Source of the DNA: an uncultured Sphingomonadaceae bacterium
GTDB lineage: Bacteria; Pseudomonadota; Alphaproteobacteria; Sphingomonadales; Sphingomonadaceae
DNA length: 64,000 nt
Reading direction: 5' to 3'
Assembly: GCA_947493195.1 (NCBI GenBank)
Contig: CANLQG010000005.1
Coordinates: 1-64,000 of the forward strand
The position numbers were made by a program, and so were the translations under genes. Shown here piece after piece: positions 1-9,072 of the stretch (position 1 is the stretch's first letter; every line of letters starts with the position of its first letter). The notes beneath the pieces were generated by a model. That model was not told the DNA's origin. It was given only the letters and a program-made list of their open reading frames with translations, and ran no database searches.

Positions 1-213
1 CGCCAGGACCGCGACAACCCGGAAAAGATCGCCGAAAAGACAAAGGAATACGAAGACCGCTTCGCCAACCCCTTCGTGGCAGCATCACGCGGCTACATCG
101 ACGAGGTGATCTACCCCCACTCCACCCGCCGCCGCATCGCGCTGGGCCTGCGCAAGCTGGCCGGCAAGAAACTCGAAAACCCGTGGAAGAAACACGATAA
201 CCTGCCGCTTTAG
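1..213 (+). CDS. pccB: Acyl-CoA (propionyl-CoA) carboxylase beta subunit, C-terminal fragment
   Basis: Only the last 70 codons are present; the reading frame is open from base 1 to the TAG at 211-213. The tail has the end pattern of biotin-dependent acyl-CoA carboxylase carboxyltransferases: RFANPFVAASRGYIDEVI, then HSTRR, then PWKKHDNLPL. These subunits transfer carboxyl groups from carboxybiotin to propionyl- or methylcrotonyl-CoA in the cytoplasm. The PWKKH ending favours the propionyl-CoA (PccB) group, but the substrate cannot be fixed from this fragment. The DUF488 gene follows after 5 bp. Confidence 0.85.
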   Translation, partial: RQDRDNPEKIAEKTKEYEDRFANPFVAASRGYIDEVIYPHSTRRRIALGLRKLAGKKLENPWKKHDNLPL

Positions 214-218
214 TCGTC

Positions 219-665
219 ATGCACACGCTCACCACCATCGGCTACGCCCACGCCACGCAGGATGCGCTGGTCGCGGCGCTGCGCGAAGCGAACGTCGAAC
301 TTCTCGCTGATATCCGTGCCCTGCCGCTCTCGCGCCGTGCGGGCTTCTCGAAGAATTCGCTCAAGGCGGCGGTGGAAGAGGCGGGCATCGAATACCGCCA
401 TTTCAAGCATCTCGGCACACCGAAGGAAGGCCGCGATGCTGCGCGCAAGGGCAATTACGCCGCGCTGCGACGCATTTACGAAGGCCAACTGGAGTTGCCC
501 GAAGCGCTGGCGCAGATGGCCGAGTTGCAAGCGATCGTCCAGGAAAAGCGCACCTGCCTTCTGTGCTATTGCGGCGAGGCGGAAAAGTGCCATCGTTCGC
601 TGTTGATCGAATACGCCTTTCAGGACGCGGAGGTCGTTCATCTACACCCGCAAATGCGGGATTAG
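219..665 (+). CDS. DUF488 domain-containing protein
   Basis: A 148-residue protein with the DUF488 signature: an N-terminal TIGYAHAT strand, an ADIRALPLSRRAGFSK segment, and a C-terminal CLLCYCGEAEKCHRSLL motif (CxxC with CHR), typical of the family. The biochemical function of DUF488 is not established; the Cys/His cluster suggests metal or nucleic-acid binding (inference). It starts 5 bp after the carboxylase stop, so it is probably co-transcribed with it. The ATG at 219 gives the full domain length and no better upstream start exists. Confidence 0.85.
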   Translation: MHTLTTIGYAHATQDALVAALREANVELLADIRALPLSRRAGFSKNSLKAAVEEAGIEYRHFKHLGTPKEGRDAARKGNYAALRRIYEGQLELPEALAQMAELQAIVQEKRTCLLCYCGEAEKCHRSLLIEYAFQDAEVVHLHPQMRD

Positions 666-697
666 GACCGCAAGCGCGCCTCGTGCGTAGGTAAGGC

Positions 698-1243
698 ATG
701 TGGTTCGACAACTGGTCCGATATGTGGCGTGTGCTGATCATCACGATCAGCACCTACGCCGTCCTCATCCTGATCCTGCGCGGCGTGGGCAAACGCTCGC
801 TCGCCAAGCTCAACATCTTCGACCTTGTGGTGACCGTGGCCCTTGGTTCCACCCTGGCGACGATCATGCTGAGCAAGGATGTGTCCTTCGCGGAAGGGGC
901 GCTGGCGTTCATTGTCCTTTGCTCGCTGCAATGGATCGTCGCCTGGCTAAGCCTCCGCGCGCAGTGGTTCAAGCGTCTGATCCGGTCCGAACCGCGCCTG
1001 CTCTTCAGCGATGGCAGGTTTCTAGACCGCGCCATGCGAGACGAGCGTATCTTGCGGCAGGAGGTCCACGCCGAAATCCGCAATCATGGCTTCGGCGATT
1101 GCGAGGATATTGCCGCGGTCGTTCTGGAAACGGACGGCACGTTCAGCGTGATTGCGAAAGCAAAGGCGAAGACGCGTAGCGCGTTGGAAAGCGTACGCCG
1201 AGACCCTGGGGACCCCACCGCAGACGCCAGGCCGGCAAGATAA
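698..1243 (+). CDS. DUF421 (YetF-type) membrane protein, copy 1
   Basis: A 181-residue protein beginning MWFDNWSD. It has about three hydrophobic segments (residues 10-30, 38-60, 68-85), with the family motif [21 protein letters not shown] near residue 30. A C-terminal soluble domain carries RLLFSDGRFLDRAM and [14 protein letters not shown], the usual YetF arrangement. The family is a cytoplasmic-membrane protein group of unknown biochemical role. A near-copy follows directly at 1280. The last 25 residues are Arg/Pro-rich and are not shared with copy 2. Confidence 0.88.
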   Translation: MWFDNWSDMWRVLIITISTYAVLILILRGVGKRSLAKLNIFDLVVTVALGSTLATIMLSKDVSFAEGALAFIVLCSLQWIVAWLSLRAQWFKRLIRSEPRLLFSDGRFLDRAMRDERILRQEVHAEIRNHGFGDCEDIAAVVLETDGTFSVIAKAKAKTRSALESVRRDPGDPTADARPAR

Positions 1244-1279
1244 CCGGACCCCAAACAGCGTCAGGTGCGTTCAAGGCGC

Positions 1280-1816
1280 ATGTGGTTCGACAACTGGTCC
1301 GACATTGGCATCATCGCGCTGACGACGCTCGTCATCTATTTCGCGCTCATCGCCATCCTGCAATTCGCAGGCAAGCGGTCCATCGCCAAGCTCAACATCT
1401 TCGATCTGGTGGTGACGGTGGCGCTGGGTTCCATCCTCGCCTCTGTCATGCTGACCAACAGCCTTTCCATCGCCGACGGTCTGAGTGCCTTCATCGTGCT
1501 CGCTTTCCTCCAATGGACGGTATCGTTCCTCTCCGTGCGGTTTGGCTGGTTCAAGCAGGTGGTCCGTTCCGATTCGCGCATCCTGTTCAAGGATGGTGAG
1601 TTCCTGGAAGAGGAGATGAAATCCGAGCGCGTTACCCATGGCGAAATCGAGGCGGCGATAAGGGGCAAGGGCCATGGCAAGATAGAGAGCATTGCCGCTG
1701 TCGTTCTTGAAACCGATGGCAGTTTCAGCGTGATCGAGGGGCCACCCGCCAGCCAGTACAGTGCCCTCGACCGGATGCTGAAGGGCAACGACAAATCCGA
1801 AACCGGCGGCGCCTAG
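1280..1816 (+). CDS. DUF421 (YetF-type) membrane protein, copy 2
   Basis: A 178-residue paralogue of the preceding gene that shares [24 protein letters not shown] and AAVVLETDG(S/T)FSVI. An in-frame GTG at 1265 would add MRSRR, but alignment to copy 1 makes the ATG at 1280 the likelier start. Three membrane segments precede the soluble C-terminal domain. The two genes are a clear tandem duplication that has since diverged. The stop codon overlaps the aroB stop by 4 bp (1813-1816), so the genes converge with no room for a terminator. Confidence 0.87.
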   Translation: MWFDNWSDIGIIALTTLVIYFALIAILQFAGKRSIAKLNIFDLVVTVALGSILASVMLTNSLSIADGLSAFIVLAFLQWTVSFLSVRFGWFKQVVRSDSRILFKDGEFLEEEMKSERVTHGEIEAAIRGKGHGKIESIAAVVLETDGSFSVIEGPPASQYSALDRMLKGNDKSETGGA

Positions 1817-2922
1817 TGCGCCTGTAGCTGCTCGCTCAGGAAAGCGGCGATGTCTTCCATCGATACCTGCCTGTCGACGAAAGCCTCGCCAATGCCGCGC
1901 AGCAGGATGAAGGGCAGGGTGCCAGCGTCCATCTTCTTGTCGTGCGACATGTGCGCTGCGAGTTTTTCGCCGGTGCAGCCCATGCCAAGAGCAGCAATTT
2001 CGGTACGCAGCCCCGCCGAAGCGATCGCCTGCGTCACCCGATTGGCATCGTCCAGCGTGATATAATCAAGCCGCGCAGAATACCGTGCCGCCAGCACCAT
2101 GCCGAGCGCCACCGCTTCACCGTGCAGCAGCCTGTCCGAAAATCCGGTCTCAGCCTCCAGCGCGTGGCCGAAGGTGTGTCCCAGGTTGAGCAGGGCGCGC
2201 GTGCCTGTCGTTTCGCGTTCGTCCTGCGCCACGATGCGCGCCTTCGCCTCCACGCTGCGGGTAACCGCGTATTCGAGAAATTCGGCCTCTCGCGCGGTGA
2301 CCTTTGCGCCGTTTGCCTCGCACCAGGCGAAGAAGCCCGGATCGCCAAGAATGCCGTACTTGATGACCTCGGCGTAGCCTGCGCCCATTTCGCGCGCGGG
2401 GAGGGTGTCCAGCGTAGCGGTATCAGCCAGCACCAGTGCGGGCTGGTGAAAGGCACCGACAAGGTTCTTGCCAGCGCGCGTGTTGATCGCGGTCTTGCCG
2501 CCGACGCTGCTGTCGACCTGGGCCAGCAGGGTGGTGGGTATCTGCACGAACCCGCAGCCACGTTTCAGCACGGATGCGGCAAACCCCGTGAGGTCGCCCA
2601 CCACGCCGCCGCCCAGCGCGAAGATATGGTCGCCGCGCTCGACGCCGTTTTCCAGTAGCCAGTCGACCAGCTTTTCCAGCACAGCCCAGCTTTTCGCACC
2701 TTCTCCCGGCTCGGCGATGAACCAGTCGACGCCGACCCCGCCCGCGCCAAGGGCGGCTTCCAGCCTGCCACCATGAGCGGCATGGGAATTGCGATCCGCC
2801 ACGGCTGCGATCCGTTCCTTGCGCATGAAATCGCGGGCCAGGTGCCCTGCATTGTCCAGCAACCCGTGGCCGACATGCACGTCATAGCCGCGCCCGGCCA
2901 GTTCAACGCGGATCACAGCCAT
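1813..2922 (-). CDS. aroB: 3-dehydroquinate synthase
   Basis: A 369-residue cytoplasmic enzyme of the shikimate pathway that converts DAHP to 3-dehydroquinate using NAD and a divalent metal. Family motifs are [14 protein letters not shown] (NAD/substrate binding), [19 protein letters not shown], and the metal-site regions GYAEVIKYG and [12 protein letters not shown]. Length is normal for AroB. The start lies inside the end of aroK (10-bp overlap), so the two genes are translationally coupled in the order aroK-aroB, as in many proteobacteria. Confidence 0.97.
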   Translation of the reverse strand: MAVIRVELAGRGYDVHVGHGLLDNAGHLARDFMRKERIAAVADRNSHAAHGGRLEAALGAGGVGVDWFIAEPGEGAKSWAVLEKLVDWLLENGVERGDHIFALGGGVVGDLTGFAASVLKRGCGFVQIPTTLLAQVDSSVGGKTAINTRAGKNLVGAFHQPALVLADTATLDTLPAREMGAGYAEVIKYGILGDPGFFAWCEANGAKVTAREAEFLEYAVTRSVEAKARIVAQDERETTGTRALLNLGHTFGHALEAETGFSDRLLHGEAVALGMVLAARYSARLDYITLDDANRVTQAIASAGLRTEIAALGMGCTGEKLAAHMSHDKKMDAGTLPFILLRGIGEAFVDRQVSMEDIAAFLSEQLQAH

Positions 2923-3488
2923 TGGTCGAGTTCCTTCAGAATGCGCGCTACTGCCTCGGTATGGGGGCCGGCGCTGCTGGTGACGTGTATAGGTGCCCTG
3001 GCGTAGGCGGGTTCGCGCTCTGTCTTCATGCGCGTCACGATTTCGCGCGTGTTGCCGCCGCGCAGCAGCGGGCGCCTGTCGTTGCGGCTGACCCGCTCGA
3101 CCAGCACGTCGATATCGCTGTCCAGCCAGACGGCGATGCCGCCGTCCAGGATGATTGCGCGCGTTTCGTCCTGCACGAAGGCGCCGCCGCCGGTTGCTAT
3201 TACGCAGTTGCCGCGGTTCTCTTCCAGCAGCCGCGCGATCACGCGGCGTTCACCGTCGCGGAAATAGGCTTCTCCGAACTGTTCGAAGATTTCGGGAATG
3301 GACATGTTGGCCGCTTCGGCAATCGCGTCATCGGCATCGATGAAATGCGCGCCCAGCGTGCCCGCCAGCTTGCGACCGACCGTGCTCTTGCCCACGCCCA
3401 TCATGCCGACCAGCACAATCGGGCGTTCGATCCGCCTGCGAATGGCGCGGATTGTCGCATCATCGGGTAAGGGCGTGGCAATGGTCAT
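2913..3488 (-). CDS. aroK: Shikimate kinase
   Basis: A 191-residue enzyme that phosphorylates shikimate with ATP. The P-loop is GMMGVGKST near residue 30. FIDADDAI (Mg/shikimate Asp), [16 protein letters not shown] and a [10 protein letters not shown] lid follow in the normal order. An upstream in-frame ATG at 3530 would add 14 residues; neither start has a strong SD. The start at 3488 was chosen because it gives a short N-terminus typical of alphaproteobacterial AroK. It overlaps aroB by 10 bp. Confidence 0.94.
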   Translation of the reverse strand: MTIATPLPDDATIRAIRRRIERPIVLVGMMGVGKSTVGRKLAGTLGAHFIDADDAIAEAANMSIPEIFEQFGEAYFRDGERRVIARLLEENRGNCVIATGGGAFVQDETRAIILDGGIAVWLDSDIDVLVERVSRNDRRPLLRGGNTREIVTRMKTEREPAYARAPIHVTSSAGPHTEAVARILKELDQWL

Positions 3489-3570
3489 TGCCGCAAGGCC
3501 TATAGTTGGGCTAGTCGCGCTGGCAAGCATGAGCCGTGTTTAGGGCGGCCAAGGGAAGCTATTTGCAAAA

Positions 3571-3711
3571 GTGTCGAAACGACGGATGACGATTGTGGTT
3601 CTTGTGGCTGTGGCCTTGGCGGTGATGCTGGGCGTTGCCTGGTACGATGGCGGGCGCGAGGAACAACGACTGATCGTGGAGCCCGTTTCGCTGCCGGAGG
3701 GCAATTCGTGA
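3571..3711 (+). CDS. Small single-pass membrane protein (46 aa), unknown function
   Basis: A short ORF starting GTG at 3571, or ATG at 3586. It encodes a basic N-terminus (MSKRRM), a hydrophobic helix (about residues 7-23, VVLVAVALAVMLGV) and a short polar tail. Its TGA (3709-3711) overlaps the GTG start of the next gene (GTGA), the type of coupling used throughout this window. An AGGGA-like SD lies at 3552-3556, somewhat far from the GTG. The layout argues for a real membrane or secreted micro-protein expressed with the exported protein downstream. No family is recognised. Confidence 0.6.
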   Translation: MSKRRMTIVVLVAVALAVMLGVAWYDGGREEQRLIVEPVSLPEGNS

Positions 3712-5558
3712 AACGCGCCGTATTCTTCATTAGTGCCGCCGGGCTGGCGCTGTCCTCCTCGCTGGCGATGGCGGGCGGCCCGGAAGACCTGCTGCCCGAT
3801 ATCTTTCGCGATCCGCCGCCGCAGGAGCAACCCTCGCCCACGCCTACACCCACCCAAACGCGCCCGGCCACGCCTTCGCGGCCGTCGACCCCGTCCGCTC
3901 CTGGTGGCAGCGGCGAAGTGGTGCAGCCCATACCTGACACGTCCCGGTCATCTGGCAGCACATCGGTACACGTACCGGCCGATTTTCCTTCTCTGGCAGA
4001 GCTTGAAGGGATGGAAGAGGACGAGATCAACGAACTGCTGGGCCTGAGGCCAAAGTTCGACATTCCCGCCGCGGCCCGCCGCGCGGTGGAGAATGTTGGT
4101 GTGATAGCGCAGGCCGAAGGGGGCTTTCCCAGCCGTTCGCTGGCCAACCAGCCCGCGGCCCTGGTGTCCGCCGTGCTGCAGGCCAGTGACGGCCCGGTGG
4201 TTTCCCGCTGGGGGCACATTCTGATGCGCCGTGCGCTGGCGAGCAGGCTGGAAACCCCACGCGGCCTGAACCCGGTGGCTTTTGCCGCGATGCGGGCGCG
4301 CGCACTTGCCAATATGGGCGAGGGCGCGGTGGCGCGGACGTTCGTGCAGGATATCGACGGTTCGGAGTACGATCCCGCGCTCGCGTCCGCCGCGTTCGAT
4401 GCCTATCTTGCCACCGGTGACGTGCTGGGGATGTGCCCTGTTGCCCGTCTGCAGAGCGATCTCATCGATACGCCCGAATGGGAAATGTTGCAGGCCGTCT
4501 GCTCTGCCTATCTCGGCGATACGCGCAGCGCCGATCGCCGCCTGCAACGCGCCTTCGGCACCGGCGTTGCGGACGAGATCGACGTGCGCCTGGCCCAGCG
4601 GTATGCCGGCGCTGCCGGAGAAGGTGGCCGCGCAGTCAATATCGAATGGGACGGGGTGGAAGAGCTGACGCCGTGGCGGTTCGCCATAGCGCGAGCGGTG
4701 GGAGAGGACCTGCCCGAGAACCTGCGCAACGGTCGCGGCCCTTCTTATGATATTTCCACCGTTCTGATCCCCGCGGCCCCGCTGCTGCAGCGGGTGGAAG
4801 TGGCAGACACTGCCGCGGCGCGCGGCGTGCTTTCGTCCGCCGCCATGATCGATCTCTATTCGCAGCTTTGGGTTAGCGACAGCTATGATGCCGGTGACAA
4901 GGGTCTCGCCGCCCAACTGCGGGAGGCCTACGTCGCCAATACCCCCGCACAGCGCGTGGCCGCGATGCGCCAACTGTGGGGGGAAGGTAACGACTATGGC
5001 CGCCTTGTCCTGACAGCCTATGCCGCAGCCCGCCTGCCGGTGAGCGAGGATATGGAGGACGACGCAGCCAATCTGATTGCCTCCATGCTGGCCGCCGGGC
5101 TCGATCGCAACGCCATGCGCTGGGCCGGTGTCGTGCCGGACGGCAGCAAGGCATGGGCCCTGCTGTCGCTTGCCCGGCCCGGTGCCGATGGCAGCGTGGA
5201 CGGCGGCGATATCGACAATTTCCTCGACGACGATGGCAGCGCCAACATGCGCACGTCCGCTTTCCTTGTGGCAGGACTGGCGGGTCTTGGCCGCATCGAC
5301 AGCGACGACCTGGCCGACTTCTCCGAGCGTGTAGGGGTCAATTTCGAACGCCGCAGCGCATGGAGCGACAAGATCGGGCGTGCGGGCGAACTGGGCAATT
5401 CCACGCTTGTCGCAATGCTGGCCGGGCTTGGCATGCAAGGCCGAAGCTGGGAGCAGATGACGCCGCGGCATCTCTATCACATCGTGCGCGCGTTGAACGC
5501 AGCGGGCCTATCCGCCGAAGCACGGATGATCGCCGCGGAGGCGGTCGCGCGCGGCTAG
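3708..5558 (+). CDS. Exported protein of unknown function with Pro/Thr-rich N-terminal linker
   Basis: A 616-residue protein with a clear Sec signal peptide (MKRAVFFISAAGLALSSSLAMA, cleavage after AMA). A low-complexity Pro/Thr/Ser linker follows (about residues 40-75, PTPTPTQTRPATPSRPS). The remainder is a mostly alpha-helical, Ala-rich domain (about residues 85-616) suggestive of helical repeats. No enzymatic motif was recognised. It starts with GTG overlapping the stop of the micro-ORF and ends 4 bp before the XerC/D gene. It is probably periplasmic. I do not recognise the family; it may be a sphingomonad-specific envelope protein. Confidence 0.88.
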   Translation: MKRAVFFISAAGLALSSSLAMAGGPEDLLPDIFRDPPPQEQPSPTPTPTQTRPATPSRPSTPSAPGGSGEVVQPIPDTSRSSGSTSVHVPADFPSLAELEGMEEDEINELLGLRPKFDIPAAARRAVENVGVIAQAEGGFPSRSLANQPAALVSAVLQASDGPVVSRWGHILMRRALASRLETPRGLNPVAFAAMRARALANMGEGAVARTFVQDIDGSEYDPALASAAFDAYLATGDVLGMCPVARLQSDLIDTPEWEMLQAVCSAYLGDTRSADRRLQRAFGTGVADEIDVRLAQRYAGAAGEGGRAVNIEWDGVEELTPWRFAIARAVGEDLPENLRNGRGPSYDISTVLIPAAPLLQRVEVADTAAARGVLSSAAMIDLYSQLWVSDSYDAGDKGLAAQLREAYVANTPAQRVAAMRQLWGEGNDYGRLVLTAYAAARLPVSEDMEDDAANLIASMLAAGLDRNAMRWAGVVPDGSKAWALLSLARPGADGSVDGGDIDNFLDDDGSANMRTSAFLVAGLAGLGRIDSDDLADFSERVGVNFERRSAWSDKIGRAGELGNSTLVAMLAGLGMQGRSWEQMTPRHLYHIVRALNAAGLSAEARMIAAEAVARG

Positions 5559-5562
5559 ACCT

Positions 5563-6441
5563 GTGTCTGCCGCCATCGACAGTTTCCTGGCCATGCTCGC
5601 TGCAGAGCGGGGCGCGGCAGCCAATACTCTTGCCGCCTACCGGCGCGACCTTGAAGGTAGCGAAAGCGTAATTGGCGATCTGGTCAACGCGACCCGGGCG
5701 GACCTGGAAAAACTCCCTCGCGCATGGTCCGATCTTGCTGCCTCCACCGTCGCGCGCAAGGTTTCCGCGTTGCGCCAGTTCTTCGGGTTCTGCATCGATG
5801 ATGGCCTGCGCGACGACGATCCCTCCGCCGCGCTGCCGCGTCCGCAGGCGCGCCGCCCGCTGCCAAAGTTGCTGAGCCATGCAGAAGTGGCGAAACTGTT
5901 CGACCAGGCTGAAGGCGAGGCCGCCAGCGACCGTCCTGCGCCGGTGCGCATGCTCACATTGCTGGAACTGCTCTACGGCTCGGGCTTGCGGGCCACCGAG
6001 CTTGTCGCCCTGCCGCTGGCCGCCGTGCCGCGCGATGCGCCATTCCTGACAATCACCGGCAAGGGCGGGCAGCAGCGCATGGTGCCCGTATCGCGCCGGG
6101 CGCAGCAGGCCATCGGTAGGTGGCTGGCGCTGCGCGAGGGCAAGTCCGCGTTCCTGTTTCCCTCTCGCCAGAAGCATCTCAGCCGTATCAGGCTATACCA
6201 GATGCTGAAGGAGCTCGCAGCGCGTGCCGATCTCGATCCGGCGAAGGTCAGCCCCCACGTACTGCGCCATGCTTTCGCTACGCATCTGCTGGAGGGCGGA
6301 GCAGACCTGCGGGTGCTGCAGACCCTGCTTGGTCATGCCGATATCGCCACCACGCAGATCTACACCCACGTCGATTCGGCCAGGCTCGTGGCGCTGGTGA
6401 ATGAACGGCATCCTCTTGCAGGCGGGCGCGGAGCGGGGTAG
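5563..6441 (+). CDS. xerD: Site-specific tyrosine recombinase (XerC/XerD type)
   Basis: A 292-residue tyrosine recombinase with an N-terminal SAM-like core-binding domain (residues 1-90) and a C-terminal catalytic domain. The active-site set is complete: R143 (GSGLRATEL), K167 (GKGGQQR), H232 and R235 (HVLRHAFATHLLEGGADL), H258 (LLGHADIATTQIYTHV) and Y267. Xer recombinases resolve chromosome dimers at dif near the septum. Length and housekeeping context (between a conserved exported protein and accA) fit a chromosomal Xer and not a phage integrase. XerD is preferred over XerC, but sequence alone does not settle it. The start is GTG. Confidence 0.88.
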   Translation: MSAAIDSFLAMLAAERGAAANTLAAYRRDLEGSESVIGDLVNATRADLEKLPRAWSDLAASTVARKVSALRQFFGFCIDDGLRDDDPSAALPRPQARRPLPKLLSHAEVAKLFDQAEGEAASDRPAPVRMLTLLELLYGSGLRATELVALPLAAVPRDAPFLTITGKGGQQRMVPVSRRAQQAIGRWLALREGKSAFLFPSRQKHLSRIRLYQMLKELAARADLDPAKVSPHVLRHAFATHLLEGGADLRVLQTLLGHADIATTQIYTHVDSARLVALVNERHPLAGGRGAG

Positions 6442-6451
6442 CGGCTCTGGC

Positions 6452-7411
6452 ATGATTTCTTATCTGGAATTCGAAAAGCCGGTTGCGGAACTGGATGCCA
6501 AGATCACCGAACTGCGCGACGCCGCGGGAGAGGATGGCTCCGTTGACATTTCCAAGGAACTGAAGCGCCTGGAGAAAAAGAGCGCAACCCTGCTGGAGAG
6601 CACCTATCGCGACCTGTCGCCGTGGCAGAAAACGCAAGTGGCGCGCCATCCCGCGCGCCCGCACTTCCACGATTACCTGCGCCACGGTTTCTCCGACTTC
6701 ATGCCGCTGGGCGGAGACCGCGCCTATGCCGACGACCAGGCGATCATGGGTGGCCTCGCCCGGCTGGGGGAGCGCAAGGTAATGCTGATCGGGCACGAGA
6801 AGGGCAACGATACCGAAAGCCGCATCCGCCACAATTTCGGCATGGGCAAGCCCGAGGGTTACCGCAAGGCGATCCGCCTGATGGAACTGGCAGACCGGTT
6901 CGGCTTGCCTGTGGTGACGCTGGTGGACACGTCCGGCGCATTTCCCGGTATCGAGGCGGAGGAGCGCGGCCAGGCAGAAGCGATCGCCCGTTCGACGGAA
7001 GCCTGCCTTGGGCTGGGCGTGCCGATGGTGGCCGCTATCGTGGGCGAGGGCGGTTCTGGCGGTGCGGTGGCACTGGCCAGCGCGGAACGGGTCCTGATGT
7101 TCGAGCATGCCGTCTATTCGGTGATCTCTCCCGAAGGTTGCGCGTCCATCCTGTGGCGCACCGCGGCCAAGGCTCCCGACGCGGCCGAAGCCATGAAGAT
7201 GACGGCGCAGGATCTTGCGAAACTGGGCGTGATCGACCGGATCGTGGCGGAACCCGTTGGCGGTGCCCAGCGCGATCCGCAAGCCGCGGCAGAGGCGCTG
7301 GCAACGGCCATCGGCGAGGAGCTGGACGCGCTGGCAGGACTGGACGCAGACACGATCCGCCGCAAGCGCGAGGATCGCTTCCTTGCCATCGGCAGCAATA
7401 TCTCTCGCTGA
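6452..7411 (+). CDS. accA: Acetyl-CoA carboxylase carboxyltransferase subunit alpha
   Basis: A 319-residue subunit that, with AccD, moves the carboxyl group from biotin-AccB to acetyl-CoA to make malonyl-CoA, the first step of fatty-acid synthesis. It begins MISYLEFEKPVAELDAKI, the standard AccA N-terminus. It carries HNFGMGKPEGYRKA, TLVDTSGAFPGIEAEERGQAEAIA and GEGGSGGAVALA, which form the crotonase-fold carboxyltransferase site. A longer in-frame start at 6401 overlaps the recombinase gene and is unlikely. Confidence 0.96.
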   Translation: MISYLEFEKPVAELDAKITELRDAAGEDGSVDISKELKRLEKKSATLLESTYRDLSPWQKTQVARHPARPHFHDYLRHGFSDFMPLGGDRAYADDQAIMGGLARLGERKVMLIGHEKGNDTESRIRHNFGMGKPEGYRKAIRLMELADRFGLPVVTLVDTSGAFPGIEAEERGQAEAIARSTEACLGLGVPMVAAIVGEGGSGGAVALASAERVLMFEHAVYSVISPEGCASILWRTAAKAPDAAEAMKMTAQDLAKLGVIDRIVAEPVGGAQRDPQAAAEALATAIGEELDALAGLDADTIRRKREDRFLAIGSNISR

Positions 7412-7524
7412 TCGCAGCGGGGTCTCTCCGCCCTGTCGGGAACATCATCGCGGCAATTAGGTTTCCTCATGCAATAACTGCAGCGTCCGCCCGTGTGCGC
7501 TGCGTGTCCCCTGAGGAGGCCCGA

Positions 7525-8997
7525 ATGCCGCTGAAAAACACCCGGAAATTCACTGCAATGGCGCTCGCCGGCGCCGCGTCGCTGGCGCTGGGTGCCTGCG
7601 CCAGCATTCCCGGCGCGAATGTTGCGCCCGGCGCGCCCATTACTGCCGAGGAGGCGCAGCTCGGTGCCGAAAACCACCAGGCTTTCGTCAACGAGTTCGG
7701 TGGCGCGATGACCGGGCCTTACGCCCAGTATGTCGACCAGGTTGGCTCCAACATCGCGTTGCAGTCGGGTCTCGCCACCCGGCCCGACGCATTCGAGGTG
7801 ACGCTGCTGAATTCCAGCGTAAACAACGCCTTCGCCGTACCGGGCGGCTACGTCTATGCCACACGCCAGCTGGTGAACCTGATGAACAACGAGGCGGAAC
7901 TGGCCGCCGTGCTGGGGCACGAGGTCGGCCACGTTGCCGCCCGCCACTCCGCCCGGCGCCAGCAGAACGCGCAGCGCAACCAGTTGCTCGGCTTGCTGGG
8001 TGCCGTGATTGGCGGCGCGGTACTGGGCAGCTCGGACCTCGCCAACCTCAGCCTGCAGGGCTCCCAACTTGCGACGCTAGGCTATTCGCGCAGCCAGGAA
8101 CTGGAAGCGGACCAGCTGGGCATCCAGTACCTGAACCGCGCGGGCTATGATCCGAACGCCATGTCCACCCTGCTCGCCAGCCTGGCCGCGCAAAACCAGC
8201 TGGACGCACAGTTGCAGGGCCGCGAGAATGCGACGATTCCCGAATGGGCAAGTACGCACCCCGATCCGGCTAGCCGCGTGCAGAACGCGCGGCAGCTTGC
8301 AGCAGGTGGTACGGGCGTGGTCAATCGCGAGACTTTCCTCAGCCGGATCGACGGTATGATCTACGGCGACGATCCGGAACAGGGCGTGATCGAAGGGCGG
8401 CAGTTCATCCACCCGATTCTCCGCTTCAGTTTCACCGCGCCGCAAGGTTTCTACATGGTCAACGGCACGCGTGCCGTTACGATCAACGGTGATCAGGGGC
8501 GTGCGCAGCTTACGGTTGGGCCGTACAACAACGATCTCAACGCCTACGTGCGCAACGTCTTCAACGCGCTGGGCGGAGAGCAGCAGCAGATCACGCCCTC
8601 CAACATAGAGCGCACGACGGTGAACGGCTTGCCTGCAGCCTACGGAACTGCGCGGGTGAACAACGGCCAGCAGCAGGTGGACGTGACAGTCTTTGCCTAC
8701 GAGTTCAGCAACGACACGGCCTATCACTTCGCCGCAATTACTCCGGCAGGACAGGCGGGGGCATTCAATTCGCTCTACCAGTCCATGCGGCGGATCAGCG
8801 CGAGCGAGGCGGGCAGCGTCGTTCCGCGACGGGTTGACGTGGTGACTGCGGCCCGCGGTGATACGGTACGCACCCTCGCCGGCCGGATGGCCTACACCGA
8901 TGCCCAGGAAGCCCGCTTCCGCGTTCTTAACGGGTTGGGATCGGGCGACCAGATTGTACCGGGACGCGAATACAAGATCGTCGTCCGCTCCAACTGA
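7525..8997 (+). CDS. M48-family zinc metalloprotease, lipoprotein, with C-terminal LysM-like tail
   Basis: A 490-residue protein starting ATG at 7525 behind a strong GAGGAGG SD. It has a lipobox signal peptide (LALGACAS, Cys about residue 27), so it is predicted to be anchored to a periplasmic membrane face. The zinc motif is HEVGHVAARH, with a downstream SQELEADQLGIQYL helix giving the third ligand, as in BepA/LoiP-type M48 proteases that act in outer-membrane protein quality control. Beyond the protease (about residue 250 on) there is an extra domain. The last 60 residues (TAARGDTVRTLAGRM to YKIVV) look like a LysM-type peptidoglycan-binding fold. A rho-independent terminator follows at 9017. 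Confidence 0.9.
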   Translation: MPLKNTRKFTAMALAGAASLALGACASIPGANVAPGAPITAEEAQLGAENHQAFVNEFGGAMTGPYAQYVDQVGSNIALQSGLATRPDAFEVTLLNSSVNNAFAVPGGYVYATRQLVNLMNNEAELAAVLGHEVGHVAARHSARRQQNAQRNQLLGLLGAVIGGAVLGSSDLANLSLQGSQLATLGYSRSQELEADQLGIQYLNRAGYDPNAMSTLLASLAAQNQLDAQLQGRENATIPEWASTHPDPASRVQNARQLAAGGTGVVNRETFLSRIDGMIYGDDPEQGVIEGRQFIHPILRFSFTAPQGFYMVNGTRAVTINGDQGRAQLTVGPYNNDLNAYVRNVFNALGGEQQQITPSNIERTTVNGLPAAYGTARVNNGQQQVDVTVFAYEFSNDTAYHFAAITPAGQAGAFNSLYQSMRRISASEAGSVVPRRVDVVTAARGDTVRTLAGRMAYTDAQEARFRVLNGLGSGDQIVPGREYKIVVRSN

Positions 8998-9016
8998 GGT
9001 GACAGTGATGGAATAG

Positions 9017-9047
9017 AAAAGGCCGACGCATGCGTCGGCCTTTTTTT
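9017..9047 (+). terminator. Rho-independent terminator after the M48 protease gene
   Basis: A perfect 10-bp self-complementary stem, GGCCGACGCA/TGCGTCGGCC (9021-9040), is followed by seven T residues. It lies 20 bp after the stop codon. Confidence 0.9.
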
Positions 9048-9072
9048 CATGTCACGTTTCTTTCGCGCAAAG

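Noticed and set aside
3948..5480. Minus-strand ORF (510 codons) opposite the exported protein
   Set aside because: Antisense shadow. The plus strand has the signal peptide and is coupled to its neighbours.
5563..6441. Phage or island integrase
   Set aside because: Size, motifs and housekeeping context match chromosomal XerC/D; no phage genes, att repeats or tRNA nearby.
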